Of a stretch of DNA of 64,000 nucleotides, positions 10,487 through 17,747 are shown in pieces. The stretch lies in assembly GCA_963849305.1 (NCBI GenBank), contig CAWKGV010000003.1, forward strand, positions 558,001 to 622,000, written 5' to 3'. Source of the stretch: CAWKGV01 sp963849305 (GTDB lineage: Bacteria; Pseudomonadota; Alphaproteobacteria; Acetobacterales; Acetobacteraceae). The notes beneath the pieces are model-generated. The model saw only the letters and a program-made list of their open reading frames with translations. It was not told where the DNA came from and did not search any database. Within the stretch, counting starts at the first letter, position 1. Every line of letters begins with the position of its first letter. Made by a program: the position numbers and the translations under genes.

Positions 10487-11959
10487 ATGACCAACCTCAT
10501 GAAATTCAGCACGATGACCGCTATCGGGGCGTTGCTGGCGTTGCCGGCAATGGCGCAGGGCAGCAACTATTCTGGCCCGCAGGGTCAAGGCTACAACAGC
10601 AGCGAACAATACCCTGGTGGGAGTTCCGGCCCCGCGAATGTGGTCGGCCAGTATGGCGGCCACTTCACGCGTAACGGGGAGATGAGCGGGTTCATCAATG
10701 GCTACGGTCCGGGCGGCAGCAATCAGAACGCGAGCAACAGCCAGAGCGGCTATAGCGGCGGAGAATACAGCAACAATTCCGGCCAGCGCGGTCAAAGCTT
10801 CAACAGCGGCGAACGGTACCCCGGTGGGAGTTCCGGCCCTGCGAATATGGTCGGCGAGTATGGCGGTCGCTTCACATCCAATGGGGCCAGCGGTGGCTTC
10901 AACAATGGGTTTGGGCGGAACGGCTGGAACTCGAACGCGAGCAACGGTTGGAACGGCAGCAGCGGGCAACAGGGCTACAATTCCGGGATGAACAACGGCA
11001 ATGCCGGCTATAACGGGCAGCAGGGCTACAATTCCGGAATGAACAGCGGCAATGCCGGCTATAACGGGCAACAGGGCTACAATTCCGGGATGAACAGCGG
11101 CAATGCCGGCTATAACGGGCAGCAGGGCTACAATTCCGGGATGAACAACGGCAATGCCGGCTATAACGGGCAGCAGGGCTACAATTCCGGGATGAACAAC
11201 GGCAATGGCGGCTATAACGGGCAGCAGGGCTACAATTCCGGGATGAACAACGGCAATGCCCGCTATAACGGGCAGCAGGGCTACAATTCCGGGATGAACA
11301 ACGGCAATGCCGGCTATAACGGGCAGCAGGGCTACAATTCCGGGATGAACAACGGCAATGCCGGCTATAACGGGCAGCAGGGCTACAATTCCGGGATGAA
11401 CAACGGCAATGCCGGCTATAACGGGCAACAGGGCTACAATTCCGGGATGAATAACGGCAATGGCGGCGGCTATAACGGGCAGCAGGGCTACAATTCCGGG
11501 ATGAGCAACGGCAATACCGGCTATAACGGACAGCAAGACTATACCAGCAGCAACGCCGGTAGACAGGCTGGCCAAAGCTCGGGGATGAGCAACGACACTA
11601 GCACCAGCACTCGTTACGAATTTAATGGCTACAACAACGGTGCAAACACCTTCAACCCCGGTGCAACTGAGCAGAACTCCATGAGCACAGGCGGATCGAA
11701 CAGCGCCAGCAATCAGACCAACGGCACGAACAGCACCGCCTCAAACGCTGCCGACACTGGCACGAGTGGCGCAAACGACCAAGCAACTGCGGCCCAGAGC
11801 GCCACGGGCTGGAACAGCGGTTCAAGCACCAACTCCACGGCTGCCAGTTCGACCACAAATCCGACGAGCGGCAGCGGCGCGAGCACCAACACGGGTACTA
11901 GCGGAAGTGGTAGCGGCACGGGCGCGCAGCAGAGCGGGTCCGCGAAGACGAACGGCTAA
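10487..11959 (+). CDS. Secreted Asn/Gly/Gln/Tyr-rich protein with 17-residue tandem repeats
   Basis: 490 residues beginning with a signal peptide (cleavage likely after ALPAMA, near residue 23). Two copies of a roughly 40-residue module follow, each containing YPGGSSGPAN(V/M)VG(Q/E)YGG and FT-NG. Then come eleven near-perfect 17-residue repeats of the form GQQGYNSGMNNGNAGYN and a decayed twelfth, and a Ser/Thr/Asn-rich tail. No cysteines and almost no charge in the repeats, so the repeat region is probably disordered or amyloid/adhesin-like. No known domain was recognised. A rho-independent terminator candidate follows at 11987-12016. Repeat number probably varies between strains. Confidence 0.75.
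   Translation: MTNLMKFSTMTAIGALLALPAMAQGSNYSGPQGQGYNSSEQYPGGSSGPANVVGQYGGHFTRNGEMSGFINGYGPGGSNQNASNSQSGYSGGEYSNNSGQRGQSFNSGERYPGGSSGPANMVGEYGGRFTSNGASGGFNNGFGRNGWNSNASNGWNGSSGQQGYNSGMNNGNAGYNGQQGYNSGMNSGNAGYNGQQGYNSGMNSGNAGYNGQQGYNSGMNNGNAGYNGQQGYNSGMNNGNGGYNGQQGYNSGMNNGNARYNGQQGYNSGMNNGNAGYNGQQGYNSGMNNGNAGYNGQQGYNSGMNNGNAGYNGQQGYNSGMNNGNGGGYNGQQGYNSGMSNGNTGYNGQQDYTSSNAGRQAGQSSGMSNDTSTSTRYEFNGYNNGANTFNPGATEQNSMSTGGSNSASNQTNGTNSTASNAADTGTSGANDQATAAQSATGWNSGSSTNSTAASSTTNPTSGSGASTNTGTSGSGSGTGAQQSGSAKTNG
10964..11548 (+). repeat. 51-bp in-frame tandem repeats
   Basis: Eleven copies of a 51-bp unit run from 10964 to 11527; the tenth is 54 bp because of one extra glycine codon. A partial degenerate copy runs to about 11548. 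Copies differ mostly at single bases (AAC/AGC, GCC/GGC), which points to recent expansion by slippage or recombination. They encode the 17-residue motif of the secreted protein. Confidence 0.95.
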
Positions 11960-11973
11960 TCGCTTAGCGGTCT

Positions 11974-12720
11974 TCACTCGCGAGCACGGCTGGGCCGAGA
12001 GGCCCGGCCGCGTTTTGTAGGAAGGAACTGCTCACCTTGCGCGGCCGATCTCTCCGCCTGGCCGAGCCGGTCGAGCAGAGCGCCAATGGTGACCTGGAAC
12101 ATCGTCTCCGTGAGCCGCCCGGTGTTCGTGTTGTAGCGAGACACATGGTAGCTATCGGCGAGATATACCCCACCCGGCAAGTCGTGGATCGTGCCATGCC
12201 GAAAGCGCACCCGCGCCACCGGCAAGGCAAACGTCCGCAGGACCGCCGCATGCGCGAGGACTCCGAGCGCTAGGATCGCTTTCAGATCGGACATGGCACG
12301 GATCTCGGCGGCGAGAAAGCGGTTGCATGCCTTCACCTCTGTTGGCAGCGGCGCGTTGGCTGGGGGCGCGCAGCGCACCGCGTTGGAGATGCGGCATCGA
12401 ACCAGCACCAGTCCATCACCGGGGTCGGCGCGATACTCCCCGCGCGCCAGCCCGAACCGGATCAGCGTCTGATAGAGCAGCACACCGGCATGGTCGCCGG
12501 TGAATGGCCGTCCCGTGCGGTTCGCCCCACGCAGTCCTGGGGCCATGCCGACAACCAGAAGCGGCGCATCCAGCGGGCCGAAGCTAGGCACAGGCGCATT
12601 GAACCAGTCCGGGTTCAGGGCCCGATTGGTCTGACGATAGTTCGCGAGACGCGGACACAACGCGCAATCTCGGTCGGGCGCCGGCGTCAGCGGCTCCCCT
12701 ACCGAAGCGGCCCCACTCAC
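11974..12720 (-). CDS. Uracil-DNA glycosylase, type V (UdgB-like, Fe-S)
   Basis: 248 residues. It removes uracil or deaminated bases from DNA. Seen: N-terminal CALCPRL and later cysteines in LVRCRISNAVRCAPP, consistent with the four-cysteine Fe-S cluster of families IV/V; GMAPGLRGANRTGRPFTGD as motif 1, which has the Ala-Pro-Gly-x-x-Gly-Ala pattern of family V with no Asp/Asn catalyst; and YHVSRYNTNTGRLT as the C-terminal motif, where HPSRxNTxTG is usual. Its ATG overlaps the stop of the NYN gene (ATGA), so the two are coupled. Confidence 0.85.
   Translation of the reverse strand: MSGAASVGEPLTPAPDRDCALCPRLANYRQTNRALNPDWFNAPVPSFGPLDAPLLVVGMAPGLRGANRTGRPFTGDHAGVLLYQTLIRFGLARGEYRADPGDGLVLVRCRISNAVRCAPPANAPLPTEVKACNRFLAAEIRAMSDLKAILALGVLAHAAVLRTFALPVARVRFRHGTIHDLPGGVYLADSYHVSRYNTNTGRLTETMFQVTIGALLDRLGQAERSAAQGEQFLPTKRGRASRPSRARE
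11987..12016 (+). terminator. Rho-independent terminator candidate after the repeat protein
   Basis: A 10-bp stem with one G-T pair (CGGCTGGGCC / GGCCCGGCCG) and a GAGA tetraloop is followed by CGTTTT. It lies 27 bp after the stop of the repeat protein and overlaps the 3' end of the convergent glycosylase gene. Confidence 0.6.
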
Positions 12721-13322
12721 GCCGTAGGCGAATCGCTGAACGGCTCAGCCGGAGTCGGTCGCAGCGGCACCGGCCTCGGGCCACGCGGTTCTGTCTGGCG
12801 GCGGGTGAACTCGGGCGCGATCTCCGCAAGCTCCAGGAACTGGTCGGCCTGCCGGCGCAGTTCGTCGGCCACCATCGGTGGGCTGGTGCGGATCGAGGAG
12901 ATCACCGAGACGCGCACGCCTTTGCGCTGCACCGCTTCGACCAGCCGGCGGAAATCCGAATCGCCGCTGAACAGCACGGCGTGGTCGAGCCGGGGCGCCA
13001 GCTCCAGCATGTCCACCGCCATCTCGATATCCATATTGCCCTTCACCCGCCGGCGGCCGGCCGCATCGGTGAACTCCTTGGCGGGCTTGGTCACCAGCGT
13101 GTAGCCGTTATACGCAAGCCAGTCGGTGAGCGGTTTGAGCGGCGAGTAATCCTCGGTCTCCAGCACGGCGGAGTAGTAGTAGGCGCGTATGACGTTCGCC
13201 TGCCTGCGGAAGAACTCCAGAAGGTTGCGATAGTCCACGTCGAAGCCGAGATTGCGCGACGCGGAGTAGAGGTTCGCGCCGTCGATGAAGAGCGCGATTC
13301 GCTCGTTCGGAAGAAAATGCAT
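12717..13322 (-). CDS. NYN-domain (LabA/DUF88) putative RNase
   Basis: 201 residues from the ATG at 13322 (MHFLPNERIALFIDGANLY); the longer open frame upstream has no family resemblance. The PIN-like NYN fold is marked by four acidic positions: Asp in LFIDGANLY, Asp/Glu in GNMDIEMAVDML, and FSGDSDFRRLVEAVQRKG. Alphaproteobacterial homologues of this type are widespread and mostly uncharacterised; ribonuclease activity is likely from fold alone. Coupled by a 4-bp overlap to the uracil-DNA glycosylase downstream. Confidence 0.85.
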   Translation of the reverse strand: MHFLPNERIALFIDGANLYSASRNLGFDVDYRNLLEFFRRQANVIRAYYYSAVLETEDYSPLKPLTDWLAYNGYTLVTKPAKEFTDAAGRRRVKGNMDIEMAVDMLELAPRLDHAVLFSGDSDFRRLVEAVQRKGVRVSVISSIRTSPPMVADELRRQADQFLELAEIAPEFTRRQTEPRGPRPVPLRPTPAEPFSDSPTA

Positions 13323-13465
13323 GTGGCTAGTCCCTTGATAATCAGCGGGTACGGAACGGTCGGAAGCTGCGCTGGCCGGACTAAGGCGCTCGCCCGGGGC
13401 GTCAGACGGAAAGATCATCTCACTATTCGGGCAAATTGTGAAATTTTGCCCCGCGGCGAACCGGC

Positions 13466-13918
13466 ATGATCCTGGTGGCGGTCGGCGCCAATCTCCCGGG
13501 GCTGGATAACGCACCACCGATCGAGACCTGCCGTTGGGCCGCCGCGGCGCTGGATGGGATGCTGGGGCTCAGACTGCGCGGCCTGTCGCGCTGGTATCGG
13601 ACCGCTCCGGTGCCGTCGTCCGATCAGCCCGATTACGTGAACGGCGTGGCTCATCTGAGCGGCCAAGCCGAGCCGGAAGCCTTGCTGGCGGCACTGCAAG
13701 CGACCGAGGCCGCCGCGGGCCGTCGCCGCGGGATGCCCAACGCCCCCCGCAGCCTCGATCTCGACATCATCGCCATCGGTCAGCAGGTACGCTCCAGCCC
13801 CGACCCAGTGCTGCCCCATCCGCGCGCGCACGAGCGGGCCTTCGTGTTGGTCCCCTTGCGCGACGTGGCACCCAACTGGGTTCATCCGGGTACCTGGGCG
13901 AAAGCGTCCAGACCTTAA
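13466..13918 (+). CDS. folK: HPPK, folate biosynthesis; C terminus shifted
   Basis: 6-Hydroxymethyl-7,8-dihydropterin pyrophosphokinase transfers pyrophosphate from ATP to the pterin before dihydropteroate synthesis. Seen: LVAVGANLPG, the WYRTAPV loop, DYVNGVAHL, and the signature RSLDLDIIAIG followed by LPHPRAHERAFVLVPL. The annotated frame ends with an atypical tail (VHPGTWAKASRP). Beginning near 13888 another frame encodes the expected HPPK ending, YLGESVQTLIQRLAPQDIHPL, to a stop at 13954-13956. That restored stop overlaps the GTG of the next gene. The conserved core is complete, so the enzyme may still work, or the shift is a consensus error. Confidence 0.88.
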   Translation: MILVAVGANLPGLDNAPPIETCRWAAAALDGMLGLRLRGLSRWYRTAPVPSSDQPDYVNGVAHLSGQAEPEALLAALQATEAAAGRRRGMPNAPRSLDLDIIAIGQQVRSSPDPVLPHPRAHERAFVLVPLRDVAPNWVHPGTWAKASRP

Positions 13919-13952
13919 TCCAGCGCCTGGCGCCGCAGGACATCCATCCGCT

Positions 13953-15053
13953 GTGAGCAGGCTCCGCCTGTTGGCCGACGACCTCACCGGCGCGCTCGAC
14001 AGCGCCGCGCAATTCGTGCCATTTGCAGGCCGCATTCCAACCTTCTGGCACGCCCCCCGCCAGCTGCCGTGGCCCGCGGCAATCGACGCTGGCACACGCG
14101 ATCTCGACGCGGTGACGGCTCGCTCGATGCTGCACCGACTGGCGCCGCTGCTCGACGACGCGGAGCCGGCCTTCAAGAAGTTTGATAGTCTGTTGCGCGG
14201 CCACGTCGCCGCCGAGATCGGCGGATGCGCGCGCGGCTTCGACCATTGCGTCGTCGTGCCCGCTTTTCCGGCTCAGCGCCGCATCACACGCGACGGCCGG
14301 CAGCTATGGCGCGATGGCGGGAACTGGCGGGATGCCGGCCTGGATCTCGCCGCCGAGCTTCGGCGCGAGGGGATTCCCGTCGTGCTCCGCCGCCCCGGCG
14401 AGGCGCCGCCGGAGGGCGCGAGCCTCTGGGACGCGGAAACCGACGACGATCTGGACGCAGTCGTGGCCGCCATCCGTGGCTTGCCCGGGCGAGTGCTCTG
14501 GTGCGGCACCGGCGGGCTGGCCGGGGCCCTGGCGGGGCGACTCGCGATCCCGATTCCGGACCTGCCGCGCCCCGTGCTGGCATTGATCGGCTCGAACCAT
14601 CAAACATCCATCGCTCAGCTTTCCGCCGCCTGGGCGCATGTTCACCGCATCGTTCGCGGCAGCCCGGACGAGGCTGCGCCGATCGCGCGGCGGCTGACCC
14701 ATGCCAACGCGGCGGTCGCCGTGGTGGTGCCGCCGAATGTCATCCGCGCCACTGCCGCCCGGCATGTCGCTCGCTGCTTCGCCGGCTTGCTCGCCGCGCT
14801 CGATCCCCCCGGCACGCTGGTCGCGTCCGGCGGCGAGACTTTGCGCGCGGTGTGCGACGTGCTTGGTGCCGCGCGCCTGGATGTGGACGGGGCGATGATG
14901 CCTGGTGTGCCCACCTCGGTGATGCGTGGCGGCAGGTGGGATGGCTTGCGCGTTGTCTCGAAATCGGGCGCCTTTGGCGACGCGGGGTTCCTCGCCCATT
15001 TGCTCGCGCCATCCCGGTCTGCAGAGGAGCCTCGCCGCGGAGAGACTTCATGA
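13953..15053 (+). CDS. Four-carbon acid sugar kinase (DUF1537 / OtnK family)
   Basis: 366 residues from a GTG at 13953. The N-terminal domain has ADDLTGALDSA and KKFDSLLRGH, and the C-terminal nucleotide-binding domain has LIGSNHQTS, SGGET and VVSKSGAFGD. Family members phosphorylate four-carbon sugar acids such as D-threonate, D-erythronate or L-threonate. It overlaps the downstream PdxA-like gene by 4 bp (ATGA), the standard partnership in D-threonate/D-erythronate catabolism: kinase, then 4-phospho-acid dehydrogenase. The specific substrate cannot be read from sequence, and no aldolase or transporter is adjacent. Confidence 0.87.
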   Translation: MSRLRLLADDLTGALDSAAQFVPFAGRIPTFWHAPRQLPWPAAIDAGTRDLDAVTARSMLHRLAPLLDDAEPAFKKFDSLLRGHVAAEIGGCARGFDHCVVVPAFPAQRRITRDGRQLWRDGGNWRDAGLDLAAELRREGIPVVLRRPGEAPPEGASLWDAETDDDLDAVVAAIRGLPGRVLWCGTGGLAGALAGRLAIPIPDLPRPVLALIGSNHQTSIAQLSAAWAHVHRIVRGSPDEAAPIARRLTHANAAVAVVVPPNVIRATAARHVARCFAGLLAALDPPGTLVASGGETLRAVCDVLGAARLDVDGAMMPGVPTSVMRGGRWDGLRVVSKSGAFGDAGFLAHLLAPSRSAEEPRRGETS

Positions 15054-16078
15054 ACGCCACCGGCCCGCAAATTGCCATCACCATGGGAGATCCGGCCGGC
15101 ATCGGCCCGGAGATCATCGTCAAGGCGTGCCAGCGGCTCGCGCCACGGATCGGCGCGGGCACGCTTCGACTGCTGGTGATCGGGCATCGCGCCGCTCTTG
15201 GCGCTGCGCAAGCCATGCTCGGCAACGCCCTTCGATTCGGCGAAGCTGATGGAACAAACGACTGGCCGCCGCTCGCCTTTATGCCAGCAGGGGAGGAGAA
15301 GGGGCTTGTGCGGACCGGCGAGGTAACGCCGGAAGCCGGGCGATTCGCCTATCTTGCCGTGGAGCGCGCCGTGCGACTCGCGCAAGCCGGACGGATCGAG
15401 GCCATCGTCACCGCGCCGCTTAACAAGGAGGCGCTCAACCTGGCTGGCTATCACTATGCGGGCCACACGGAGATGCTGGCGAAGCTTACCGGCGCGAGCC
15501 ACTCGGTGATGCTGCTCGCCCACGGCAACATGCGTGTGGGCCACGTCACCACGCACGTGGCGCTGGCCGACGTTCCCCGGCTGGTCACGCCCGAACGCCT
15601 GCGTCGAACGATCGAGCTGACCCATGAAGCGGTGCGCGATCTCGGCATCGAGCGCCCGAGGGTCGCGGTCGCGGCGCTTAACCCGCATGCCGGCGAGGGC
15701 GGGCTGTTCGGCCGCCAGGACATTGAGGTCACGGCCCCGGTCGTTGCCGCCTGCGTCGCGGACGGGCTTGGCGTGACCGGGCCGGTTCCGGGTGACACGG
15801 TGTTCGTGAAGCTGCGCGCCGGGCAATTCGATGCCGTCGTCGCGATGTATCACGATCAGGGCCACATCCCGGTGAAGTTACTCGGCTTTGAGGTGGACCC
15901 GGCCACCGGAACCTGGCGAGCCCTGTCCGGTGTCAACATAACTCTCGGGCTGCCGGTGATCCGCACCTCGGTCGATCATGGCACGGCGTTCGACATAGCG
16001 GGCAAGGGGAGCGCGAACGAAGAAAGTCTGGTCGAGGCAGTCGATTATGCGCTGAGGCTAGCGGCCGGCCGACGTTAA
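15050..16078 (+). CDS. pdxA2: PdxA2-type 4-phosphohydroxy-acid dehydrogenase
   Basis: 342 residues from the ATG at 15050. PdxA family marks are ITMGDPAGIGPEI at the N terminus, TAPLNKEAL, YAGHTEMLA with the first metal His, HVTTHVALADV, LNPHAGEGGLFGRQ, and AMYHDQGHIPVK with the last metal His, ending in RTSVDHGTAFDIAGKG. Canonical PdxA acts on 4-phosphohydroxy-L-threonine in pyridoxal phosphate synthesis. Coupling to a DUF1537 kinase points instead to PdxA2, which oxidatively decarboxylates 4-phospho-D-threonate or -erythronate to dihydroxyacetone phosphate. A role in vitamin B6 synthesis is not excluded if no other pdxA exists in the genome. Confidence 0.85.
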   Translation: MNATGPQIAITMGDPAGIGPEIIVKACQRLAPRIGAGTLRLLVIGHRAALGAAQAMLGNALRFGEADGTNDWPPLAFMPAGEEKGLVRTGEVTPEAGRFAYLAVERAVRLAQAGRIEAIVTAPLNKEALNLAGYHYAGHTEMLAKLTGASHSVMLLAHGNMRVGHVTTHVALADVPRLVTPERLRRTIELTHEAVRDLGIERPRVAVAALNPHAGEGGLFGRQDIEVTAPVVAACVADGLGVTGPVPGDTVFVKLRAGQFDAVVAMYHDQGHIPVKLLGFEVDPATGTWRALSGVNITLGLPVIRTSVDHGTAFDIAGKGSANEESLVEAVDYALRLAAGRR

Positions 16079-16083
16079 GCCCG

Positions 16084-16488
16084 TCAGCGCCGTTCGCGAT
16101 TGCGGCGAAGCTGGCTCATCAGGAACCCCGCGACCGGCGCTATCATCGAAGCGACGGTGAAGCTGCGCTGCACGCTCTCGAGCGCACTCTGGCGCACCTG
16201 CAGGGCCTCAAGCGAGATCCGATCTTCCGAGCCGCGCATCATGGCCAGCAGCAACATCAGCACCGCGACCAGGATATTGCCGCCGGCGACGATCAGGGCC
16301 GCCTCCTCAGGCTGGAAGTGCCGCGCCACGAAGTTCCAGAACGCCGCTTCGAAGAAGCCGAGTGCGGCTAACAAAAATGGCAGCGCCAGGATCGCGAGCA
16401 CAATTTGCATCGCGATCCGGCGCACGCGTCGGCGCAGGCGCAGCCCTTCGGCTTGCACCGCGACCTGAGCCAGCCGGACCGAGCGCAT
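16084..16488 (-). CDS. YqjE-like phage-holin-family membrane protein
   Basis: 134 residues with two strong membrane helices (around IVLAILALPFLLAALGFF and ALIVAGGNILVAVLMLLLA) and basic ends. This two-helix form, next to a DUF883 protein, matches the E. coli yqjD-yqjE pair. Function is not established; membrane association is the only safe statement. It is convergent with pdxA2, only 5 bp away, and lies 3 bp after the YqjD-like gene. Confidence 0.65.
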   Translation of the reverse strand: MRSVRLAQVAVQAEGLRLRRRVRRIAMQIVLAILALPFLLAALGFFEAAFWNFVARHFQPEEAALIVAGGNILVAVLMLLLAMMRGSEDRISLEALQVRQSALESVQRSFTVASMIAPVAGFLMSQLRRNRERR

Positions 16489-16491
16489 CGG

Positions 16492-16728
16492 TCAGCGGAG
16501 CACACGCCCGAGGGCAAAGCCGATCGCTGTAGCGACCAGCATCGCCGCCAGCGGCCGCTCCCGCACCCGGCCGGACATCGCCTGCGCCTGGTCGCGGGCG
16601 GTCACGACCGCGCTTTCAGCCCGAGCTGCCGCATCAGCGAGCGCTGGAGTGACCCGCTCCCGCATTAGCTGCTCCACCTGCTCGCGAAGCTTGGCGATCT
16701 GCTCCGCCGCGTCTTCCACCTTCGGCAT
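16492..16728 (-). CDS. YqjD/ElaB-like DUF883 protein
   Basis: 78 residues from the ATG at 16728; the longer open frame to 16848 has no family character. An amphipathic Glu/Ala/Gln helix (KLREQVEQLMRERVTPALAD) is followed by a short linker and a single C-terminal membrane helix (AAMLVATAIGFALGRVLR) with terminal Arg. This is the tail-anchored, ribosome-associated DUF883 architecture. Partner of the adjacent YqjE-like protein. Confidence 0.75.
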   Translation of the reverse strand: MPKVEDAAEQIAKLREQVEQLMRERVTPALADAAARAESAVVTARDQAQAMSGRVRERPLAAMLVATAIGFALGRVLR

Positions 16729-16877
16729 TCCCTGCTCCGCGATTGGTTGGTGCGTATCGGACGAAGTCAGCCCCGACGGTCGAGAATTAGGTTCGATCCC
16801 CCTCCATTTCGAGCGTGTGGCTGTCACGGCCCCGTGCGGCGAGCGCATAAACGCTCTGGTGATGTAGAAAATCGATG

Positions 16878-17594
16878 CTAGTAGCGCCGCATGAGCGCGA
16901 CCAGCCGGCCCTGGACCTTGACGCGTTCGGCAGGGAAGATGCGGGTCTCGTGGCGCTGATTGGCAGGCTCCAGGGCCACCGAGTTGCCGCGCCGGCGTAG
17001 GCGCTTCAGCGTCACCTCGTTCTCGTCCACCAGCGCCACCACGATTTGGCCGTTCTCGGCTCCATCGACCTTTCGGATGATCACGGTGTCGCCGTCCAGG
17101 ATGCCGGCGTCCACCATCGAGTTGCCCGCCACTTCCAGCGCGTAATGCTCGCCGGATCCGATCAAGGCGATCGGCACCTCGACCTGCCCGCCCTGGTCGC
17201 GCAGCGCCTCGATCGGCAGGCCGGCGGCGATACGTCCATAGAGCGGCATCTGGATGGCCGCTGCTTCCTCTGCCGTGCGCACGCCTGGCAGCCGGGGCGA
17301 GAAATCCCCCCGGATAACATTGGGGGCGAAGCCAGGCGTTGCCACCGAGTCCTCGTCCGTCTCAACACGGAGCTGCAAATCGTCGGGCAGCTTTAAGACC
17401 TCAAGCGCCCGCGCACGGTGGTGCCGACGCCGGAGGAAGTCTCGTTCCTCCAGCGCGGATATCAACCGGTGGATGCCGGACTTCGATTTGAGCTGCAGGG
17501 CCTCCTTCATCTCCTCGAAGGAAGGGGAGCAGCCGGTCCGTTTCAAATACTGGTCGATGAAGACGAGCAGCTCGTGCTGCTTTCGGGTCAGCAT
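16878..17594 (-). CDS. lexA: LexA repressor
   Basis: 238 residues. Winged-helix DNA-binding domain at residues 1-65 (MLTRKQHELLVFIDQYLKR, then SFEEMKEALQLKSKSGIHRL), linker, then the S24 self-cleavage domain. The cleavage site is Ala124-Gly125 in GRIAAGLPIEA, the nucleophile is Ser159 in EVAGNSMVDAG, and the general base is Lys197 in ENEVTLKRL. It represses SOS genes until RecA filaments trigger autocleavage. Its own promoter carries an SOS box overlapping the -10, so it is autoregulated. It follows moeA with 153 bp between. Confidence 0.96.
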   Translation of the reverse strand: MLTRKQHELLVFIDQYLKRTGCSPSFEEMKEALQLKSKSGIHRLISALEERDFLRRRHHRARALEVLKLPDDLQLRVETDEDSVATPGFAPNVIRGDFSPRLPGVRTAEEAAAIQMPLYGRIAAGLPIEALRDQGGQVEVPIALIGSGEHYALEVAGNSMVDAGILDGDTVIIRKVDGAENGQIVVALVDENEVTLKRLRRRGNSVALEPANQRHETRIFPAERVKVQGRLVALMRRY

Positions 17595-17688
17595 GGCACC
17601 AGGAATCCCCTATTTGCCGGATAGGTGGGGCGACGCGAGTATGCAGGTTTGCTGGGCAACGACCCGAACAAACCGGCAACTGCGAAAC

Positions 17689-17718
17689 GTTCTAGATTAG
17701 TTCGCCTCGGGCCGTCAA
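17689..17718 (-). promoter_or_regulatory. lexA promoter with SOS box
   Basis: On the minus strand a -35 TTGACG (17713-17718) and a -10 CTAGAA (17690-17695) are 17 bp apart. An exact alphaproteobacterial SOS box, GAAC-N7-GAAC (17689-17703; GTTC-N7-GTTC on the plus strand), covers the -10 and the spacer edge. A weaker copy, GAAC-N7-CAAC on the plus strand, lies at 17666-17680. The box is 95 bp upstream of the lexA start. Confidence 0.85.
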
Positions 17719-17747
17719 GGGATTAAGCGCGCGTCTTGGCCGCCCGC

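Noticed and set aside
10964..11548. Regular direct repeats that could suggest a CRISPR array
   Set aside because: There are no unique spacers; the units are contiguous, in frame and coding.
9437..11575. 712-residue minus-strand open frame made of HPGIVALLPVIAGIAVV repeats
   Set aside because: It is the exact antisense of the 51-bp repeats in the secreted protein and spans other genes; the plus-strand frame has a signal peptide, start and terminator.
13415..14176. 253-residue minus-strand frame opposite folK
   Set aside because: Low-complexity shadow sequence with no family resemblance; folK is unambiguous on the plus strand.
14225..15049. Long frame running into pdxA2 from upstream
   Set aside because: It lies antiparallel in frame to the kinase gene and is Arg/Ala-rich shadow sequence; the ATG at 15050 has the family N terminus.
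16780..16815. tRNA-like GGTTCGATCCCCCTCC (T-arm look)
   Set aside because: The flanks do not form a T-stem or acceptor stem, and no anticodon arm is present. At most a remnant; no integrase nearby.
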